Assembly (NCBI GenBank): GCA_041287425.1
Contig: JBEULG010000033.1
Location: 1-64,000, forward strand
Reading direction: 5' to 3'
Length of the DNA: 64,000 bases
Origin: JAFGSI01 sp041287425
GTDB taxonomy: Bacteria; Chloroflexota; Anaerolineae; Anaerolineales; Villigracilaceae
Position 1 is the first letter of the stretch. Every line of letters starts with the position of its first letter. The translations under genes and the position numbers were made by a program. This document shows, in pieces, positions 19,931 through 27,860 of the stretch. The notes below the pieces were generated by a model, which saw only the letters and a list, made by a program, of their open reading frames with translations, had not been told where the DNA came from and ran no database searches.

Positions 19931-21409
19931 TCACTCCCCGCCCAGTTGCTTTTCCAGTTCCTGCCGGACGATGCGCGGGTCGGCGCGCCCCTGCGATTTG
20001 CGCATCACCTGGCCGAACAGCCAGTTCAACACCGTGATCTTGCCGGCGCGGAAACTGGCTACCTCGGCCGGGTGCTCGGCCAGAGTTTCGGCGACCAGGC
20101 GAGCGATGAGGTCAGCGTCCGAAACCTGTTGCAGACCGCGCCGGCTGACAATCTCGGCTGCCCGGCCGCCGCTGGCGAACATCTCGGCCAGCGCCGCCCG
20201 TCCGCTGGCCGGATTGATTTGACCGCCCTCGACCAGACTCACCAATTCGGCCAGTTCCGCGGCCGGGACGGGGATGCGCTCGGCGCTCACCCCGGCCTGA
20301 TTCATCAGCCCGAACAGGTCACCGCTGAGCCAGTTGGCGAGCGCCCGCATGGAGGCCGCCGCCTCATCCGGAGTCGAGGCAGGCGGCAGATGGCGGGCCG
20401 CCTCTTCGAAGTAATCGGCCACCGTTTTTTCCTCCACCAGAAGGCGGGCGGTGTACTCGCTCAAGCCGTATTGTCCGACAAAGCGCCGCGCCCTCTGCTC
20501 GGGCAATTCGGGCAGGCCGGCGCGCAGGCGCTCGATCCAGGCCGGGTCGAGGACGAGCGGCGGCAGGTCCGGCTCGGGAAAGTAGCGGTAATCGTCCTCG
20601 CCCTCCTTGACCCGCTGCAGGACGGTGACCTGACGGGTCTCGTCCCAGCCCATCGTCACCTGTCGGACGGTTTCGCCCACCTCGAGCCGGCTGGTCTGAC
20701 GCTCGATTTCGTAGGCAACCGCTCGTTCCAGGGCGCGGAAGGAATTCAGGTTTTTGACCTCGACCTTCGTCCCATAGGCTTCGCTGCCCGCCGGCCGCAG
20801 CGAGATGTTCGGCTCGATGCGCAGGGCGCCTTTTTGCATGTCGCCGGAATTGACACCCAGATAGCGCAGGATGGCGCGCAGCGCCTGGGCATAGAGGCGC
20901 ACTTCTTCGGGCGTGCGAAAGTCGGGTTCGGTGACGATTTCGAGCAGCGGGACGCCGGCGCGGTTGAGGTCCACCAGGCTGCCTCTCTCGCCGAGGTGAG
21001 TCAGTTTGCCGGTATCCTCCTCGAGGTGGACGCGGCGGATGCGAATCGTCTTTTCGCCCTGGGCGGGGTAAATGGTCAGGCGACCGTTGCGGGCCAGCGG
21101 CTGTTCGTATTGCGAAATCTGATAGCCTTTGGGCAAATCGGGATAAAAATAATTCTTGCGGGCGAAGAGGCTACGCAGGTTAATCTCGCAACCCAGCGCC
21201 AGGGCGACGCGCAGCCCGTACTCGACGGCCGCGGCATTGACGGCCGGCAGCGTCCCCGGCATCCCGGCGCAGACCGGGCAGACGGCCGTATTCGGCGCGG
21301 CCTCCTGCGGGTCAACGACCGGGCAGGCGCAGAACATCTTCGAGCGCGTCGCCAGTTCGGCGTGGATTTCGAGGCCGATGACGGCTTCGTAGGGCATCTG
21401 CTTACCCAT
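19931..21409 (-). CDS. gatB: Aspartyl/glutamyl-tRNA amidotransferase subunit B
   Basis: About 492 aa. It opens with YEAVIGLEIHAEL and the zinc cysteines of the kinase domain (KMFCACP ... TAVCPVCAGMPG); QISQYEQP, RVHLEEDTGKL and VDLNRAGVPLLEIV follow, and the C-terminal helical YqeY-like tail ends near EKQLGGE. GatB activates Glu-tRNA(Gln) or Asp-tRNA(Asn), and ammonia from GatA then amidates it. gatA and gatC are not adjacent. The start is uncertain among ATGs at 21424, 21409 and 21397; all keep the core intact. No strong Shine-Dalgarno is seen. Confidence 0.95.
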   Translation of the reverse strand: MGKQMPYEAVIGLEIHAELATRSKMFCACPVVDPQEAAPNTAVCPVCAGMPGTLPAVNAAAVEYGLRVALALGCEINLRSLFARKNYFYPDLPKGYQISQYEQPLARNGRLTIYPAQGEKTIRIRRVHLEEDTGKLTHLGERGSLVDLNRAGVPLLEIVTEPDFRTPEEVRLYAQALRAILRYLGVNSGDMQKGALRIEPNISLRPAGSEAYGTKVEVKNLNSFRALERAVAYEIERQTSRLEVGETVRQVTMGWDETRQVTVLQRVKEGEDDYRYFPEPDLPPLVLDPAWIERLRAGLPELPEQRARRFVGQYGLSEYTARLLVEEKTVADYFEEAARHLPPASTPDEAAASMRALANWLSGDLFGLMNQAGVSAERIPVPAAELAELVSLVEGGQINPASGRAALAEMFASGGRAAEIVSRRGLQQVSDADLIARLVAETLAEHPAEVASFRAGKITVLNWLFGQVMRKSQGRADPRIVRQELEKQLGGE

Positions 21410-21452
21410 CACCCAAAAGTGCATCGAATTTCGCCAAGAAGACCAAATTTTT

Positions 21453-21587
21453 CAGGATTTACGCAGGACGCATCGCCAAGACCCAGAGAACGCTAAGAGG
21501 GGTGTCAAGACGCCAAGCACACTCGGCGAACATTGCAAAACGTTGGCGCCTTGGCGGCGAAATACATGTCATTTTGCGTAAGTTCTG
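21453..21587. repeat. MITE-like 135-bp element with imperfect inverted ends
   Basis: The left end CAGGATTTACGCA (21453-21465) and right end TGCGTAAGTTCTG (21575-21587) are imperfect inverted copies, 10 of 13 matching. Inside are several copies of GCCAAG(A/C) and its complement CTTGGCG. No open frame. It fills most of the 290-bp gap upstream of gatB. Confidence 0.45.
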
Positions 21588-21663
21588 TTTTTCATCAAAT
21601 CCATTGGCGTTTCGATACAGAAAATCGGTGAATGATTTCCGCCAACCTTCGAATCGCTTCAAT

Positions 21664-21693
21664 CAAAAAAGCGTGCGAAGGGGGCCTTCGCAC
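21664..21693 (-). terminator. Terminator of the 119-aa gene
   Basis: AGCGTGCGAAGG pairs with CCTTCGCACGCT around a 2-4 nt loop; read on the minus strand it is followed by TTTTTTGATT, about 10 nt after the stop of the 119-aa gene. Confidence 0.9.
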
Positions 21694-21702
21694 GCTGGCG
21701 TT

Positions 21703-22062
21703 TCAGTCCTCCTGGGCAGAGTCGTCCTCCTCGCCGGCGTCGAATTCGATTTCGACCTGCTGGGGGTCCAGCCCCAGCCACAAGAGCAGCACCTGCCCTT
21801 GGGGAGTCTCGACCGAACGGGCCGCCAGAATGGGAGCGTACTCTTCCAGGCCCAAATCGTTGCGATAATGCAGCCAGATGGGTTCCCTGGCTTTCCAGCG
21901 GCGGTAACAACGTTCAACCAATGCCGGACCGTTGAAGGTGCGCAGGCGGGTCAACACCGTGAGGGGCAGGCGCGGCCCTTCGCTCAGGCCGATGGCCCAG
22001 CCATCCTGTACGGGTTCGAATACGGGAGGGGGACCTTCGATGATGGTGATTTTATCGTCCAT
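21703..22062 (-). CDS. Acidic 119-aa protein of unknown function
   Basis: No family recognised. It begins MDDKITIIEGPPPVFE, has a central Trp/Arg segment (RCYRRWKAREPIWLHYR) and ends in a very acidic tail (EFDAGEEDDSAQED). No membrane segment, no cysteine cluster (one Cys). GGTAAACC lies before the ATG and a strong terminator follows, so it is a real single-gene unit. The minus-strand TATGAT near 22084-22090 may be its -10. Confidence 0.65.
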   Translation of the reverse strand: MDDKITIIEGPPPVFEPVQDGWAIGLSEGPRLPLTVLTRLRTFNGPALVERCYRRWKAREPIWLHYRNDLGLEEYAPILAARSVETPQGQVLLLWLGLDPQQVEIEFDAGEEDDSAQED

Positions 22063-22242
22063 GGTTTACCTGTAGATATAAAAATCATACCACATAAATC
22101 CTGGCAATGTCCTTAGAATTTTGCAAGCGCAACGCCTTTGGACGACAAGCGCGCCCCCTAGAACCGGCGGCCGACGCGGCAGGCGTGGGCTGGGGCCTGG
22201 ACTTCTGATGACCGAGAGTTTGGGCACGAGGCAATGCTTTGG

Positions 22243-22284
22243 TCAAAAAAGGCTTCCGAAGTTACGGGGACTTCGGAAGCCTTG
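22243..22284 (-). terminator. Terminator of the UbiA gene
   Basis: 14-bp arms AAGGCTTCCGAAGT (22249-22262) and ACTTCGGAAGCCTT (22270-22283) around a 7-nt loop; on the minus strand T6 follows. Confidence 0.93.
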
Positions 22285-22287
22285 CGG

Positions 22288-23181
22288 TTAGCCGATGAAC
22301 AAGCCAATTGCCAGCAGCAGCGGCGTGATGAGATTGATGAGAACATTCTGCGCCATCGAGGGGAGAATGGCGGGAACGTTCTCGGCGTTCTTTGCCACAT
22401 TGCGGATGACCGAGGCGGCGAGGACAAGGGTCAGCAGGCCTAGCAGCGCCCAAAGGGGCAGGAGGCCGAACGCCACGCCCAGCACGATGGCTGCGTATGC
22501 GCCCAGCAGGAAGGAAATGTAGATGTAAGCGCTTTTCTGCCGGCCCAGCACAATGGGATAATGCTTGCGGCCAATGCTCCGGTCGGCTTCCACATCCGGG
22601 AACTGGTTGAGCAGCAAGAGGTCGCTGACCAGGAAGAAGGGGATGAAGGAGGCGAGCGCCGCCGTCCAGGAATAGGAGCCGGTCAGGGCAAAATGCGTAC
22701 CCAGCACCATCAGCGTCCCGAAGCCGAGGCCGGGAGCCAGCAGGCACAGCAGCGGGTTGCGCGTCATCCAGACGGTGTAGCCGTAGAGCAGGAAAAGGCC
22801 GACCACGCCGAGGGGAAGAATTTCCCAGCCCCAGACCCAAGCAAAGAACAAACCGATGAGGCCGGTCAGGACGAAGGTCGCAAGCGCCGTCCATAGCGCG
22901 GCGGGGGCCAGTTCCGGGTGGGCCTGGAGCGTGCCGCTGCCGCCGCTGAAGGGCGTCTTCTGCGTGCGGGCATCCAGGCCGGTCTTGAAATCGAAGTATT
23001 CGTTGAAGGTGTTGACGCTGATGTGGGCTGCGATTCCGCCAATCAGCGCCAGGACGAAGTAGCCCCAGTGGACGCTCCCCTGCTCGTAGATGGCCGTCCC
23101 CAGCCCAACCAGCACACAGACCGGGGCCAGGATGACGAAAGGCAGGCGCATGGGGCCGAGAAGAAGTTTGAAGTTTTTCAT
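22288..23181 (-). CDS. UbiA-family prenyltransferase
   Basis: 297 aa with eight to nine membrane helices. The first Asp-rich motif is NEYFDFKTGLD (Asn60, Asp64, Asp70) and the second is DVEADRSIGRKHYP near 192; both bind prenyl diphosphate through Mg2+. UbiA enzymes move a prenyl chain to an aromatic acceptor in quinone, haem or chlorophyll synthesis. NTFNEYFDF and the second motif look most like MenA-type (menaquinone) or related members, but the acceptor cannot be fixed without neighbours. GGAGAG precedes the ATG. Single-gene unit with its own terminator. Confidence 0.88.
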   Translation of the reverse strand: MKNFKLLLGPMRLPFVILAPVCVLVGLGTAIYEQGSVHWGYFVLALIGGIAAHISVNTFNEYFDFKTGLDARTQKTPFSGGSGTLQAHPELAPAALWTALATFVLTGLIGLFFAWVWGWEILPLGVVGLFLLYGYTVWMTRNPLLCLLAPGLGFGTLMVLGTHFALTGSYSWTAALASFIPFFLVSDLLLLNQFPDVEADRSIGRKHYPIVLGRQKSAYIYISFLLGAYAAIVLGVAFGLLPLWALLGLLTLVLAASVIRNVAKNAENVPAILPSMAQNVLINLITPLLLAIGLFIG

Positions 23182-23196
23182 CGTCTCTCCTTCGGT

Positions 23197-24042
23197 TTAA
23201 ATTGGATGCAAAAAGAAAAACAGCGCAAAGCGGCAAACGTTGCGCTGTTCCGTTAGAAGGACTCCCAGAAAGAGATCAGGCCTTTTCCGTCTCTTTTGGG
23301 GACATGGGTGATCGCCCACAACTGGGTGCACGGGGCTAACCCTAAAAAGTGCTGCACGAAGCGGACTCGCAGTCGGCTTTTCACCAACTCTCAGGCCCTG
23401 AGGCGGGACTTCGCGAAGCACCCTCCCAGGGGGGTGAGTCCCGGCCGAAGCCTGGCGCACCGAGCGCATCTCCAGCCAGTGACCAAGGAGCATGATGTCA
23501 ATCAGGGTGACGAGTTCCCAGAAAAAGCCTTCGCCAGGAGCGATGAACTGTGCCACAACGCTGTACAGGAATGCCACGGAGATCGCCAGCGAGATGAGAG
23601 TCATCATGCCGGGCCGGCGATCTCTCAATTCGGGAAGCGCCATTCTGAGAAACGGCACGCCGCCGTAAGCGAAGACGACCACCGAGAAGACGAGGGGAAG
23701 CCACTCGCTGCCCGGAAAAGCAGGCACGGTAAAGCCCAGCATACGCTGGGTGAGCGGGCTATAAGCCAACACCGGAATGCTGAGCAGCAGGCTCCACCAA
23801 AAGCGCGTGCGGAACATCTGCTCATGCCCTCTGTGATCAACACCATGAGCGGCATGGGTAGCATGACCTTCATGCACCATCGCCTTTGCCGAGGGCATGA
23901 CACGACCCTGATGCGCGGCATGCTCTCCGGCTTCATGCATGGAGTGATGCATCATCGCGTGTTCGCCATGAGCGGCTCTGTCAGACACGGTTTGTGCCTT
24001 GTGGCAAAAAAACTCTTCCTCCTGAGGGGAATTTTTATCCAT
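23197..24042 (-). pseudogene. Truncated copper P1B-type ATPase (CopB-like), N-terminal part only
   Basis: The first 190 or so residues are those of a CopB-type heavy-metal ATPase: a His/Met-rich N terminus (HAMMHHSMHEAGEHAAH and more), then four membrane segments ending in LGHWLEMRSVRQAS. Here the family normally continues into the actuator domain with TGES, the CPC/CPH helix, DKTGT and the ATP domain. All are missing. Homology stops near 23445, after which a 75-residue Pro/Arg-rich tail runs to an unrelated stop. The remnant cannot pump ions. Start at 24042 (MDKNSPQEEEF). The sequence at 23240-23445 may be a recombination scar. Confidence 0.85.
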
Positions 24043-24132
24043 AGATCCTCTCCAGATGATGTTCTTCCAGAAAAGTATATTTCCCTTTGGCAATGCTTGC
24101 CAGCGGGCCATATCGGTCACGGAGAGGCGGCT

Positions 24133-24480
24133 TTATTGCAGCGCGACGCCGCAGTAGGGACAGTTCTTCCAATCGGCCTGGACGTTCTTGCCGCAATTTG
24201 GACAGGTTCGGGCGCCGGCGGACGCGGCGGCGCCTCCACTGATGGCACGCACCAGCCAGACGACGCTCAGTACGCTCAAGACCAGGAAGCCAAGCGGGAT
24301 GAGCGCCATGAAGAGCATACCGAGCCAGCCGAAGGGAGGGTAACCCCAGCCCATCATCCCAGGTCCCATCATGCCGTAACCGCCGTAGTCCCATCTACCG
24401 AATAGACTTGCGCCAGCCATGAAGGCGAACAGCACAACGATCACGAAGACGGCGACCATAGTCCAGTTAATCTTTTTCAT
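24133..24480 (-). CDS. Small membrane protein with C-terminal zinc ribbon
   Basis: 115 aa. Two membrane segments (about 6-24 and 52-80) flank a Gly/Met/Tyr-rich stretch (YGGYGMMGPGMMGWGYPPFG), which is common in proteins of copper-resistance clusters. The C terminus is a zinc ribbon, CPNCGKNVQADWKNCPYCG. The same C-terminal pattern is found in the two genes at 25229-25510 and 25521-25685. It starts 3 nt after the stop of the upstream gene, so it is in an operon with it. Probably a membrane metal sensor or buffer; function not established. Confidence 0.75.
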   Translation of the reverse strand: MKKINWTMVAVFVIVVLFAFMAGASLFGRWDYGGYGMMGPGMMGWGYPPFGWLGMLFMALIPLGFLVLSVLSVVWLVRAISGGAAASAGARTCPNCGKNVQADWKNCPYCGVALQ

Positions 24481-24483
24481 ACT

Positions 24484-25185
24484 TCATTTCTCCATTTCTT
24501 TCATATTGATGAAGTCTCCATGCCAGGTGTGATACCACACCTCGCCAGTATAACCATTTACGGACAGCATCCCGTAGATTTGGTCTCCTTTCATCACATG
24601 GATCGTGTAATAGCCATAGAACGCGTCAGCCTCCTCCGCGGTTGATGCTCCAGGCAAATACCGACCCAGCCATTGTTGGGCAATTTCCTGCGCCTGATCA
24701 GGGCTGACCGACAACGCGCCAGACTGCGACCTGCGCCAACCCATCATGCCGCCCATGTGACCGTATTTTGTGTTCCACATCATGTTTGGCCCAGGCTCAG
24801 GATAGACGTAGCCAGTGTAACGGTCAATGAGTATCTCGAACGCGTGGATGCCCGTGCTTTGTTCCGCGACCTCGGCGTAGAAATTGTCTGAAAATTCCAT
24901 GACCTCGGTCAACACGAGATCAGGATTTCCATAAGCCGCAAGATACCCTTCGGCGGCCTCGACTGCGTCGTCAAGCGAGATTGGCGTTCCAGCGCCTGGA
25001 TTAACGCTGCCCTGACAGCCATAGCGGTTCATTATCCCTGGTCCCATTCCCCAACCGCCATAGCCTCCTGGCTGGACGGATGGATAGGGCGCGGCAGGCG
25101 CGAGGGCGTTGTATGCATAAGCCAGCGCCAGCCCCACTGTGATTGCCAACAGGAACAATCCTGTCCATTGGAAGAACGATTTCAT
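24484..25185 (-). CDS. Exported PepSY-like protein of a metal cluster
   Basis: 233 aa. An N-terminal signal/anchor (about 7-27) leads to a Gly/Met-rich spacer (YGGWGMGPGIMNRYG). Two similar halves follow, each with a helix opening like ISLDDAVEAAEGYLAAYG or VSPDQAQEIAQQWLGRYL and a strand pair ending in a dIDRYTGYVYP or VNGYTGEVWYH turn. This is the PepSY pattern. GPNMMWN and the Met/His-rich turns suggest copper contact. It precedes the zinc-ribbon membrane gene by 3 nt. Role unknown. Confidence 0.7.
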   Translation of the reverse strand: MKSFFQWTGLFLLAITVGLALAYAYNALAPAAPYPSVQPGGYGGWGMGPGIMNRYGCQGSVNPGAGTPISLDDAVEAAEGYLAAYGNPDLVLTEVMEFSDNFYAEVAEQSTGIHAFEILIDRYTGYVYPEPGPNMMWNTKYGHMGGMMGWRRSQSGALSVSPDQAQEIAQQWLGRYLPGASTAEEADAFYGYYTIHVMKGDQIYGMLSVNGYTGEVWYHTWHGDFINMKEMEK

Positions 25186-25228
25186 TGTGCGCTCCTGTAA
25201 TGATTAGAGAGATGTTTGCCTGCCGCCA

Positions 25229-25510
25229 TCAATGATGCGCCGCGTGTTCGAGCGCTTCGCCCAACGGCAAACCGCAGTAAGCGCAGGCCGCCCAGGATGG
25301 GTCAACCTTTTGCCCGCAGGCGGGACATTTCGTTGTCCGCAGACTCATCCCGCAATTGGGACAGAAGGCATATCCCTGTTGAAGGGGAAAGTCGCAATGC
25401 GCGCACTTGTAAGTGGACGCCGCGGCGACGGCAGGAGTGTTTCCTGGTTGGGAAGTGTGTTGATGTTCACCGTGATTCATAGCTGCGTGCATTAACATAC
25501 AACCGCACAT
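25229..25510 (-). CDS. Small double zinc-ribbon protein, His-rich ends
   Basis: 93 aa. The N terminus (MCGCMLMHAAMNHGEHQH) is rich in Cys, Met and His, and the C terminus ends in HAAHH. In between lie two CxxC-CxxC zinc ribbons: KCAHCDFPLQQGYAFCPNCG and KCPACGQKVDPSWAACAYCG. This is a DZANK-like layout. The start at 25510 is fixed by GGAGG inside TAAGGAGGCTTCC, where TAA is the stop of the upstream gene. Probably a cytoplasmic metal-binding or adaptor protein. Confidence 0.8.
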   Translation of the reverse strand: MCGCMLMHAAMNHGEHQHTSQPGNTPAVAAASTYKCAHCDFPLQQGYAFCPNCGMSLRTTKCPACGQKVDPSWAACAYCGLPLGEALEHAAHH

Positions 25511-25520
25511 GGAAGCCTCC

Positions 25521-25685
25521 TTACAGGGTCTGTCCACAATGCGGGCAGGTTTTCCAATCGGACTGTGAAGGTTTGCCGCAGTTCGGACAGGCGCGGCTGG
25601 CAACGGGTTTGAAGATGTTGACGAAGTTGTTGCCAGAGATGGCATAAACTAGCAGGAAGATTAGCAAGAGGGGGACGACCCACAT
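25521..25685 (-). CDS. 54-aa membrane zinc-ribbon protein
   Basis: One membrane segment at about 2-18 (MWVVPLLLIFLLVYAIS), a short linker, then CPNCGKPSQSDWKTCPHCG near the end. The ribbon is nearly the same as that of the genes at 24133 and 25229. It ends 10 nt before the ATG of the double-ribbon gene and shares its GGAGG region. AAGGAG lies 13 nt before the ATG used here, rather far; in the same frame an ATA codon sits at normal distance, so a rare start codon is possible. First gene of this cluster. Confidence 0.75.
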   Translation of the reverse strand: MWVVPLLLIFLLVYAISGNNFVNIFKPVASRACPNCGKPSQSDWKTCPHCGQTL

Positions 25686-25798
25686 GAGAAATATGATTTA
25701 CTCCTTTTCGATGCTCCAAGAATAGCAGGCGTAAGTAAAGAATGTATAAAGACACGAAAAAGAGAGGTTGAAGATTTCATCGCAACGACGGGAGTCAA

Positions 25799-25829
25799 AA
25801 ATGACCTATCCGCCGACAGGTCATTTGAA
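25799..25829 (-). terminator. Terminator of the YHS gene
   Basis: On the minus strand ATGACCT and AGGTCAT form a stem around a 10-nt centre, followed by TTTTTGAC, about 10 nt after the YHS stop. Confidence 0.75.
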
Positions 25830-25836
25830 GGGAGGG

Positions 25837-26019
25837 CTAATGGTGATGGGTGTGTTCGTCGGCTTTGATGTATTTCTCAGGCTCCTTGTCGAAAGCCTTC
25901 TTGCAGCCGAGCGAGCAGAAATAGTAGGTCTGCCCGTTGTACTCGGATTTACCCGCGGCGGACTCGGGCGTCACGTCCATGCCGCAGACGGGGTCTTTGA
26001 AGGACACGTGGGTGAACAT
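25837..26019 (-). CDS. YHS-domain metal-binding protein
   Basis: 60 aa. A YHS domain is easily seen: KDPVCGMDV, then YNGQTYYFCSLGCKKAFDKEPEKY cited by its parts YYFCSLGCKKAF and PEKY. The two cysteines of FCSxGCK and the CGM cysteine form the metal site, and the tail ends THHH. YHS proteins are commonly found with copper ATPases and bind copper or other soft metals. AAGGAG lies 7 nt before the ATG at 26019. It is single, with its own terminator, between the zinc-ribbon cluster and the two-component genes. Confidence 0.88.
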   Translation of the reverse strand: MFTHVSFKDPVCGMDVTPESAAGKSEYNGQTYYFCSLGCKKAFDKEPEKYIKADEHTHHH

Positions 26020-26106
26020 ATGCTTTCTCCTTGTCAAGGAAGATTATGTGCCTGCCCCTGGCCAAAGACAAGCGTCACATGGCGCAGGGAGGATGAGCAA
26101 AATAGC

Positions 26107-27165
26107 CTACGACGAGCTGCCTCCCACCCGGACCTGGAGCCGGGTGCCGTTTCCCGGAGCGGATTCAATCTCCAGCCGCCCGCCGATCAGACTGGCGCGC
26201 TCGTGCATGCCCAGCAGGCCGAAGTGACCCGCCGGGGCCAGGTCGGTGGGACTTTGCGGCACGGTAAAGCCCATGCCGTTATCGCTCACGGTCAGTTCAA
26301 CGTGATCCGACGCGAACGTCAGGGCCAGCGAAGCGCGCGTTGCGTGAGCATGTTTGACCACGTTGTTGAGCGCTTCCTGGGCAATGCGGTAGAGAGAAAG
26401 TTCGACTTCCGACGGCAGGCGGCGCTCCGCTCCGACCTTGCGGAAGTCCACGTGCAAGGAGTGATTCTGAGCGGTCTCGCGCGCCAGTATTTCGAGGGCG
26501 GTGACCAGTCCCAGGTCTTCGAGGTAGATCGGGCGCAAGGCGCGGGTGAAGCGGCGCAGATTTTCGATGGTCTGCTCGGTCAATGACTCCAGTTCGGCCA
26601 GCGACTGACGCGCTCGCGGTTCGGTGACAACCTTCTGCGTCAGTTGCAAGCGTTGCTTGAGGGCGATGATCGCCTGGAGGGTATCATCGTGCAGTTCACG
26701 CGCCAGGCGTGTGCGTTCTTCCTCTTGTGCAGCAGTAATGGCGCCAATGTAATCGCGCAGCCCCTCCTGGGCAGATTGCACCTTGTACGCCATCTCGATC
26801 AATTCGCGCTGCAAACGCTGGACTTCAACGATGCCGCCGACCGGCTCACGGATGGCCGCGAAATCGCCCCAGGTCAGGGCGGTGGCGCGCGCCTCCAGTT
26901 TCTGAAGCGGCTGAACGATCTGGCGGGTGATGAGCCACAGGACGCTGGCCGCGAAGAGCAATGGCGGGATGAGCGCCAGCGGCGCCACCAGGGTCAATTC
27001 CAGCAGGGGATCGGCGGCCAGGCGCCAGGCCTCCTCAGGCAGATGGGCGCGCATCTGATGTTGGTGAAGTGCCACGCTGCCTACTGCAAGTGCGATGGAC
27101 AAGAAAGTAAGGGGGAGGAAGAAGATGAACCAGCGAAAAATCAGCTTAGAACTGCGCGCGCTCAT
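26107..27165 (-). CDS. NarL-type membrane sensor histidine kinase
   Basis: 352 aa. Two membrane segments (about 10-30 and 55-80) bound a short outer loop, HAMP-like residues follow, then the HisKA_3 domain with the phospho-accepting His in ARELHDDTLQAI (about 162) and HATPase_c with ALNNVVKHAHA and GMGFTVP...GHFGLLGM. The ATG overlaps the stop of the response-regulator gene by 4 nt (ATGA), so the two are translated together. In this gene neighbourhood it may sense metal or redox stress; nothing in the sequence proves the signal. Confidence 0.92.
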   Translation of the reverse strand: MSARSSKLIFRWFIFFLPLTFLSIALAVGSVALHQHQMRAHLPEEAWRLAADPLLELTLVAPLALIPPLLFAASVLWLITRQIVQPLQKLEARATALTWGDFAAIREPVGGIVEVQRLQRELIEMAYKVQSAQEGLRDYIGAITAAQEEERTRLARELHDDTLQAIIALKQRLQLTQKVVTEPRARQSLAELESLTEQTIENLRRFTRALRPIYLEDLGLVTALEILARETAQNHSLHVDFRKVGAERRLPSEVELSLYRIAQEALNNVVKHAHATRASLALTFASDHVELTVSDNGMGFTVPQSPTDLAPAGHFGLLGMHERASLIGGRLEIESAPGNGTRLQVRVGGSSS

Positions 27166-27857
27166 TCTGTTTCCTCCATCGGCTTGCCTACATCTTGACT
27201 GATCCAGCCCAGCGAAACGGCGCGCATGACGGCCTCGGTGCGGCTGCTGGCCTGTAGTTTGACAAAGATGTGCGCCAGGTGTCCTTGTACGGTGCGGTCG
27301 CTGATGCCAAGTTGGACGCCGATGGCTTTGTTGGTATAGCCGCGCGCCGCCAGGCGCAGCACTTCAAGTTCTCGCTCTGTCAATGGCTCGACCGGGAGGG
27401 GCGCGGAGCGCTTGAACCATTGTGCCATCAACCGCTGCGTCAGCCGGGGATCAAGCACGGATTTGCCTTCGTGCACATCCCGCACCGCGCGGATCAGATC
27501 CTCCAGGCTGGCCGTTTTGAGCACGTAACCGTTGGCGCCAGCCTGTAACACGGCCATCACATACGGATCATCATCATAGGCGGTAAGGATGAGCACCCCC
27601 ACTTCGGGCAGGTGGGCACGTACCCAGCGCGTGACCTCGATGCCGCTGGCTTTGGGCATTTGAATATCGAGCACGGCCACGTCGGGTTTATGGCGCTGGA
27701 TGAGTGCCTGGGCTTCAAGGCCATCGCCCGCCTCGGCAATGACTTCGATATCCTCGGCGCTTTCCAGTAACTGGCGAATCCCGGCCCGCACGATATGGTG
27801 GTCATCAGCCAGCAGGACGCGAATCCTTCCTTTTGTTTCGTCAGATGAATGATTCAT
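27162..27857 (-). CDS. NarL/FixJ-family response regulator
   Basis: 231 aa. The receiver domain has acidic pocket LLADDHHIV, the phosphorylated Asp in VAVLDIQMP (about 64) and the Lys in YVLKTASLED. The LuxR-type helix-turn-helix follows: LTERELEVLRLAARGYTNKAI and RTVQGHLAHIFVKL (each part of one domain). It pairs with the kinase that overlaps it downstream. The DUF2085 gene ends 3 nt before its start, so all are one operon. Targets unknown; the neighbouring metal genes are candidates. Confidence 0.93.
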   Translation of the reverse strand: MNHSSDETKGRIRVLLADDHHIVRAGIRQLLESAEDIEVIAEAGDGLEAQALIQRHKPDVAVLDIQMPKASGIEVTRWVRAHLPEVGVLILTAYDDDPYVMAVLQAGANGYVLKTASLEDLIRAVRDVHEGKSVLDPRLTQRLMAQWFKRSAPLPVEPLTERELEVLRLAARGYTNKAIGVQLGISDRTVQGHLAHIFVKLQASSRTEAVMRAVSLGWISQDVGKPMEETE

Positions 27858-27860
27858 TTC

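Noticed and set aside
23240..23445. Complete insertion sequence behind the truncated ATPase
   Set aside because: No transposase frame and no clear terminal repeats are visible; only a possible scar.
25492..25755. 87-aa minus-strand frame overlapping the small zinc-ribbon gene
   Set aside because: The frame used by the 54-aa protein has the membrane helix and ribbon motif; the longer frame reads the same DNA as meaningless Leu/Arg-rich sequence.
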